A stretch of 64,000 nt of DNA from Erwinia sp. (GTDB lineage: Bacteria; Pseudomonadota; Gammaproteobacteria; Enterobacterales; Enterobacteriaceae): positions 806,001 to 870,000 of the forward strand of contig OZ024666.1 in NCBI GenBank assembly GCA_964016415.1, read 5' to 3'. A program made the translations under genes and the position numbers. Below are positions 61,746-64,000 of this stretch, one piece after another (positions within the stretch are counted from its first letter, which is position 1; every line of letters starts with the position of its first letter). The notes under the pieces are model-generated. The model saw nothing but the letters and a program-made list of their open reading frames with translations, did no database searches and was not told the DNA's origin.

Positions 61746-61821
61746 GGGTCGTTAGCTCAGTTGGTAGAGCAGTTGACTTTTAATCAATTGGTCGCAGGTT
61801 CGAATCCTGCACGACCCACCA
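61746..61821 (+). tRNA. tRNA-Lys (TTT anticodon), copy 1
   Basis: A 76-base cloverleaf: acceptor GGGTCGT pairs with ACGACCC, D loop AGCTCAGTTGGTAGAGC, anticodon loop CTTTTAA giving anticodon UUU, T arm GGTTCGAATCC and encoded CCA. Identical to copies 2 and 3. Confidence 0.97.
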
Positions 61822-61849
61822 CTTATATTATTATTTTATACCGCATTGC

Positions 61850-61925
61850 GGGTCGTTAGCTCAGTTGGTAGAGCAGTTGACTTTTAATCAATTGGTCGCA
61901 GGTTCGAATCCTGCACGACCCACCA
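61850..61925 (+). tRNA. tRNA-Lys (TTT anticodon), copy 2
   Basis: Identical in sequence to copy 1, including the encoded CCA; anticodon UUU. Lies 28 bp after it. Confidence 0.97.
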
Positions 61926-61953
61926 CTTATATTGTTATTTTATACCGCATTGC

Positions 61954-62029
61954 GGGTCGTTAGCTCAGTTGGTAGAGCAGTTGACTTTTAATCAATTGGT
62001 CGCAGGTTCGAATCCTGCACGACCCACCA
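61954..62029 (+). tRNA. tRNA-Lys (TTT anticodon), copy 3
   Basis: Identical to copies 1 and 2. It ends at 62029 directly before the ogt-like gene region. E. coli has a mixed Lys/Val array here; the Val genes are absent. Confidence 0.97.
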
Positions 62030-62134
62030 TCTTTGATCTTCTCACTGTTGATATTTTCTTCTATAGCTCGTGACACTGTTCCTGTCCGCAGTGATAATCA
62101 CACACATTGTGTAATGTGTGACGAGAATTATGCC

Positions 62135-62632
62135 ATGGATTATTTTTTTAAAATGATCGCTTCTCCTGTGGGAGAGCTGACGTTGATTGCCAGTGAAGAG
62201 GGCATAGCTGCTGTATTGTGGGAAAATGAAAACCCTTCACGTATTCGGTTAAAAGCCAATGAACTGGCGAATGATTTTCCGTTATTACGTGATGCGGAAA
62301 AACAGTTAGGTGAATATTTCACAGGTCAGCGAACACAATTTTCGCTCAAACTCGCACCAGAAGGGACTGTTTTTCAGCGTTCAGTCTGGCAGGTACTGCA
62401 GCAAATCCCCTATGGCGAAACTCGTAGCTATCAGCAGGTTGCTGCGCTGGCCGGATACCCTCGTGCGGTCAGAGCAGTCGGGGCGGCCAATGGCAGGAAT
62501 CCACTTTCAATTCTCGTGCCCTGCCATCGTGTAATCGGCGCCAACGGTAAACTGACCGGTTTTGCTGGTGGATTGGAGACGAAAGCTTTTTTACTCGACC
62601 TTGAATCTGGCCGTCACTGTTTTCACATCTGA
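62135..62632 (+). CDS. ogt: Methylated-DNA--protein-cysteine methyltransferase, Ogt type
   Basis: A 165-residue suicide repair protein that removes O6-alkyl groups from guanine. The active-site motif VPCHRVIG places the acceptor Cys at residue 130; the DNA-binding helix-turn-helix region IPYGETRSYQQVAALAG and the Arg-finger AVGAANGRNPLSI precede it, and TGFAGGLETKAFLL follows. Length fits Ogt (E. coli 171) without an Ada domain. ATG 62135 gives the family-like start MDYFFKMIASPVGELTLI; an in-frame ATG at 62114 is possible. E. coli ogt lies elsewhere, so the gene has been placed next to the tRNA array in this lineage. Confidence 0.9.
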   Translation: MDYFFKMIASPVGELTLIASEEGIAAVLWENENPSRIRLKANELANDFPLLRDAEKQLGEYFTGQRTQFSLKLAPEGTVFQRSVWQVLQQIPYGETRSYQQVAALAGYPRAVRAVGAANGRNPLSILVPCHRVIGANGKLTGFAGGLETKAFLLDLESGRHCFHI

Positions 62633-62672
62633 TCAACAATGAATTGCTGACAACTTTTTCATTGCCCTTATT

Positions 62673-62690
62673 CGTTTAGCATGAAAAACA
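62673..62690. promoter_or_regulatory. NadR box 1 (upstream)
   Basis: CGTTTA-GCATGA-AAAACA, 16 of 18 scored positions as in the NadR consensus TGTTTA-N6-TAAACA (spacer free), 14 bp before the -35 hexamer. Confidence 0.6.
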
Positions 62691-62703
62691 AATAATGCAA
62701 ATA

Positions 62704-62731
62704 TTGAATTTTCCTGCTTGATTGGTATCAT
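62704..62731 (+). promoter_or_regulatory. Promoter between the NadR boxes
   Basis: TTGAAT (62704-62709), 16-bp spacer, TATCAT (62726-62731). The downstream NadR box begins 3 bp later, over the expected start site, so bound NadR would block transcription. Confidence 0.55.
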
Positions 62732-62733
62732 TT

Positions 62734-62751
62734 TGTTTAGCATAAAAAACA
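62734..62751. promoter_or_regulatory. NadR box 2 (over the start site)
   Basis: TGTTTA-GCATAA-AAAACA differs from the NadR operator TGTTTA-N6-TAAACA at one defined position. NadR represses NAD synthesis and salvage genes, including nadA-pnuC, when NAD is sufficient. Confidence 0.75.
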
Positions 62752-63131
62752 AAATTCCGTTATGCTGACCTAAACCTGTTAGACTTTCATTTAGTGGTCA
62801 ATATTGCGAAAAATAACAAGGCAAGGGTACTAACAGGGGAGCATTGCTCTGCAGTTAATACAAGAATCCAGCGTTTAAATGTCTGGAACTTACTTTTTGC
62901 CTTTGTATTCCGATGTCGGGTCATATCATAAGCCCGAACAGGTATTGATGGCGGGGCTTTTGTAGTGCTTTGCTCAGGCTAAAGGTTTGCAGCACCGAGA
63001 GGCGAAACGGCAATTTAAATTGGCAGAGAATCGCTGAAAGCGGTAACTGAGAGTTAATTACATATGACAGGCATCATCTTCAATAATTGTTGTCACTATC
63101 TCACCTAGAGTCACCTGATAAGGGAAGTAAA

Positions 63132-63833
63132 ATGGAGTTTTTTAGCACAAATAATCTGATAGTTCACATTCCTCTTGGCTCTGGTGGTTATGACCTCTCA
63201 TGGATCGAGGCTATCGGTACCCTGGCTGGGTTGCTCTGTATCTGGTTGGCCAGCAGAGAAAAAATAATTAACTATCTGTTTGGTATCATTAATGTCATTC
63301 TGTTTGCTGTTATCTTTTTTCAGATACAGCTCTATTCGAGCCTGCTTCTCCAGCTCTTCTTTCTGGTTGCTAATGTCTACGGTTGGTATGCATGGAGCCG
63401 TCAGACCGAAGATAACCAGCGCGTACTGCATATTCGCTGGATGACTCCTGCAGCATTGATTCGCTGGGTTTTGTTTGCGCTGGTGGCTATTGCCCTGATG
63501 ACCTGTTTCATCGATCCTGTCTTTGCTTTCCTGACAAAGATTAGCATCACACTGATCAATCAATTTGGTTTTTCCCTGATGATGCCGGATTTGCAACCTG
63601 ATGCGTTCCCATTCTGGGATGCCTGCCTGCTGGTACTGTCGGTGATCGCCATGATACTGATGACACGCAAGTATGTAGAAAACTGGATATTATGGGTGAT
63701 AATTAATGTAATAAGCGTAATGATCTTTACCCGTCAGGGAGTCTATGCCATGGCATTGGAATATACCCTGTTAACACTGATTGCACTCAATGGTGTCCGT
63801 TTATGGATAAAAAGTGCGCAAAAAGACAATTGA
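63132..63833 (+). CDS. pnuC: Nicotinamide riboside transporter PnuC
   Basis: A 233-residue inner-membrane facilitator (E. coli 239) importing nicotinamide riboside for NadR-dependent NAD salvage. MEFFSTNNLIVHIPLGSGGYDLSWIEAIGTLAGLLCIWLASREKI matches the E. coli start from ATG 63132 (RBS AAGGGAAG). About seven spans; conserved NVYGWYAWSRQT, PDLQPDAFPFWDACLLVLSVIAMILMTRKYVENW and the NVISVMIFTRQGVYAMALEYTLL region. In E. coli it is co-transcribed after nadA; here nadA is missing. Confidence 0.95.
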   Translation: MEFFSTNNLIVHIPLGSGGYDLSWIEAIGTLAGLLCIWLASREKIINYLFGIINVILFAVIFFQIQLYSSLLLQLFFLVANVYGWYAWSRQTEDNQRVLHIRWMTPAALIRWVLFALVAIALMTCFIDPVFAFLTKISITLINQFGFSLMMPDLQPDAFPFWDACLLVLSVIAMILMTRKYVENWILWVIINVISVMIFTRQGVYAMALEYTLLTLIALNGVRLWIKSAQKDN

Positions 63834-63878
63834 ACCATAAACCGGTATCTGGTCTGAATAAGTAGTCACTCTGTTTTT

Positions 63879-63905
63879 GCACCCAGCGTCAGCCATGCCG
63901 GGTGC
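63879..63905. terminator. Hairpin between convergent pnuC and zitB
   Basis: GCACCCAGC pairs with GCCGGGTGC (one mismatch), loop of nine bases, between two converging genes. No U-run on either side, so termination is uncertain. Confidence 0.4.
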
Positions 63906-63914
63906 ATAAGAGCA

Positions 63915-64000
63915 TCAATGCCGATGTGATGGAGTGGACGAGATAAGCTGACACTGTTGTGCCTCGCACGGATGCGACTCTATCTGTACAGTGGCATGCT
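63915..64000 (-). CDS. zitB: Zinc transporter ZitB, C-terminal end (partial)
   Basis: The minus strand from the window edge encodes HATVQIESHPCEAQQCQL and then a short tail ending SHRH before TGA at 63915-63917. This resembles the cytoplasmic C terminus of the cation-diffusion-facilitator ZitB (E. coli HATIQMEYQPCHGPDC ..., His-rich tail), and zitB is the expected convergent neighbour of pnuC. Only the last 28 or so codons are inside the window. Confidence 0.72.
   Translation of the reverse strand, partial: HATVQIESHPCEAQQCQLISSTPSHRH

Larger units (their letters stand above)
61746..62029 (+). repeat. 104-bp tandem repeat of tRNA-Lys plus spacer
   Basis: Three units start at 61746, 61850 and 61954, a fixed period of 104 bp. 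The tRNAs are identical and the two 28-bp spacers differ at one base (CTTATATTATTATT against CTTATATTGTTATT, both ending TATACCGCATTGC). This shows recent expansion by recombination or gene conversion. Confidence 0.95.
62633..63131 (+). promoter_or_regulatory. NadR-type promoter and long leader before pnuC; nadA absent
   Basis: 499 bp without a supportable gene where enterobacteria normally carry nadA (quinolinate synthase). It holds two NadR-like boxes and a promoter (separate entries), then about 390 bp of leader without nadA similarity. No known riboswitch was recognised. The region looks like a retained nadA promoter now serving pnuC alone. Confidence 0.6.

Noticed and set aside
62752-63131. 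A known riboswitch (TPP, FMN, cobalamin or NAD class) before pnuC
   Set aside because: None of the conserved core motifs of these classes was found by eye, and the NadR boxes already explain regulation.

Overview
The window is a chromosomal segment of an enterobacterium (order Enterobacterales). Most predicted proteins are recognisable orthologues of E. coli proteins, and three gene strings keep the E. coli order: yafJ-dpaA-dinB-pepD-gpt-frsA-crl-porin-proBA, then fur-fldA-ybfE-ybfF-seqA-pgm, then ybgA-phr-ybgIJKL ... gltA-sdhCDAB-sucABCD-cydABX-ybgE-ybgC-tolQRAB-pal-cpoB-tRNA(Lys)-pnuC-zitB. The moderate base composition, the pcp/DUF969/DUF979 block and the decay described below suggest a host-associated lineage near Erwiniaceae, but the genus cannot be fixed from the sequence alone.

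Layout. 1-10710: housekeeping and stress genes; yafJ at the left edge is dead (two in-frame stops). 10711-25961: an A+T-rich O-antigen-type polysaccharide locus sits directly after proA. It opens with a JUMPstart/ops (RfaH) element, then intact dTDP-rhamnose genes rfbBADC, then an ABC O-antigen exporter (wzm broken, wzt with its H-loop histidine replaced by tyrosine), a multidomain methyltransferase/acyltransferase/glycosyltransferase gene cut by an IS3-family element and by further mutations, and three glycosyltransferase genes, of which only the last keeps an intact catalytic body. 25962-27116: wecB (UDP-GlcNAc 2-epimerase). 27417-32528: fur, fldA, ybfE, ybfF on the minus strand and seqA, pgm on the plus strand. 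32667-35917: ybgA (DUF523-DUF1722 fusion), photolyase, ybgI, behind a paired TGTACA operator-like element. 36131-40881: a six-gene 5-oxoproline unit, pxpB-pxpC-pxpA-DUF969-DUF979-pcp. 40976-52290: TCA-cycle genes gltA (divergent), sdhCDAB, sucABCD. 52809-55953: cytochrome bd oxidase cydABX and ybgE. 56171-61586: the complete Tol-Pal system. 61746-62029: three identical tRNA-Lys genes in a 104-bp tandem repeat. 62135-64000: ogt-like gene, a NadR-type promoter region whose usual nadA gene is missing, pnuC, and the 3' end of zitB.

How the genes work together. The flanks are nearly all intact core metabolism and envelope maintenance. The accessory locus looks like an ABC-transporter-dependent O-antigen pathway that makes dTDP-L-rhamnose and assembles and exports a rhamnose-containing chain. 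The accumulated stops and frameshifts imply that export, and probably most of the chain synthesis, is lost, so this strain should be rough or have altered LPS. No CRISPR array, phage or new defence system was seen. The most interesting signals are the graded decay of the O-antigen locus, the pair of fused GT4-GT2 glycosyltransferases, the complete pyroglutamate salvage operon with an uncharacterised membrane pair, and the NadR-controlled promoter that has lost nadA.
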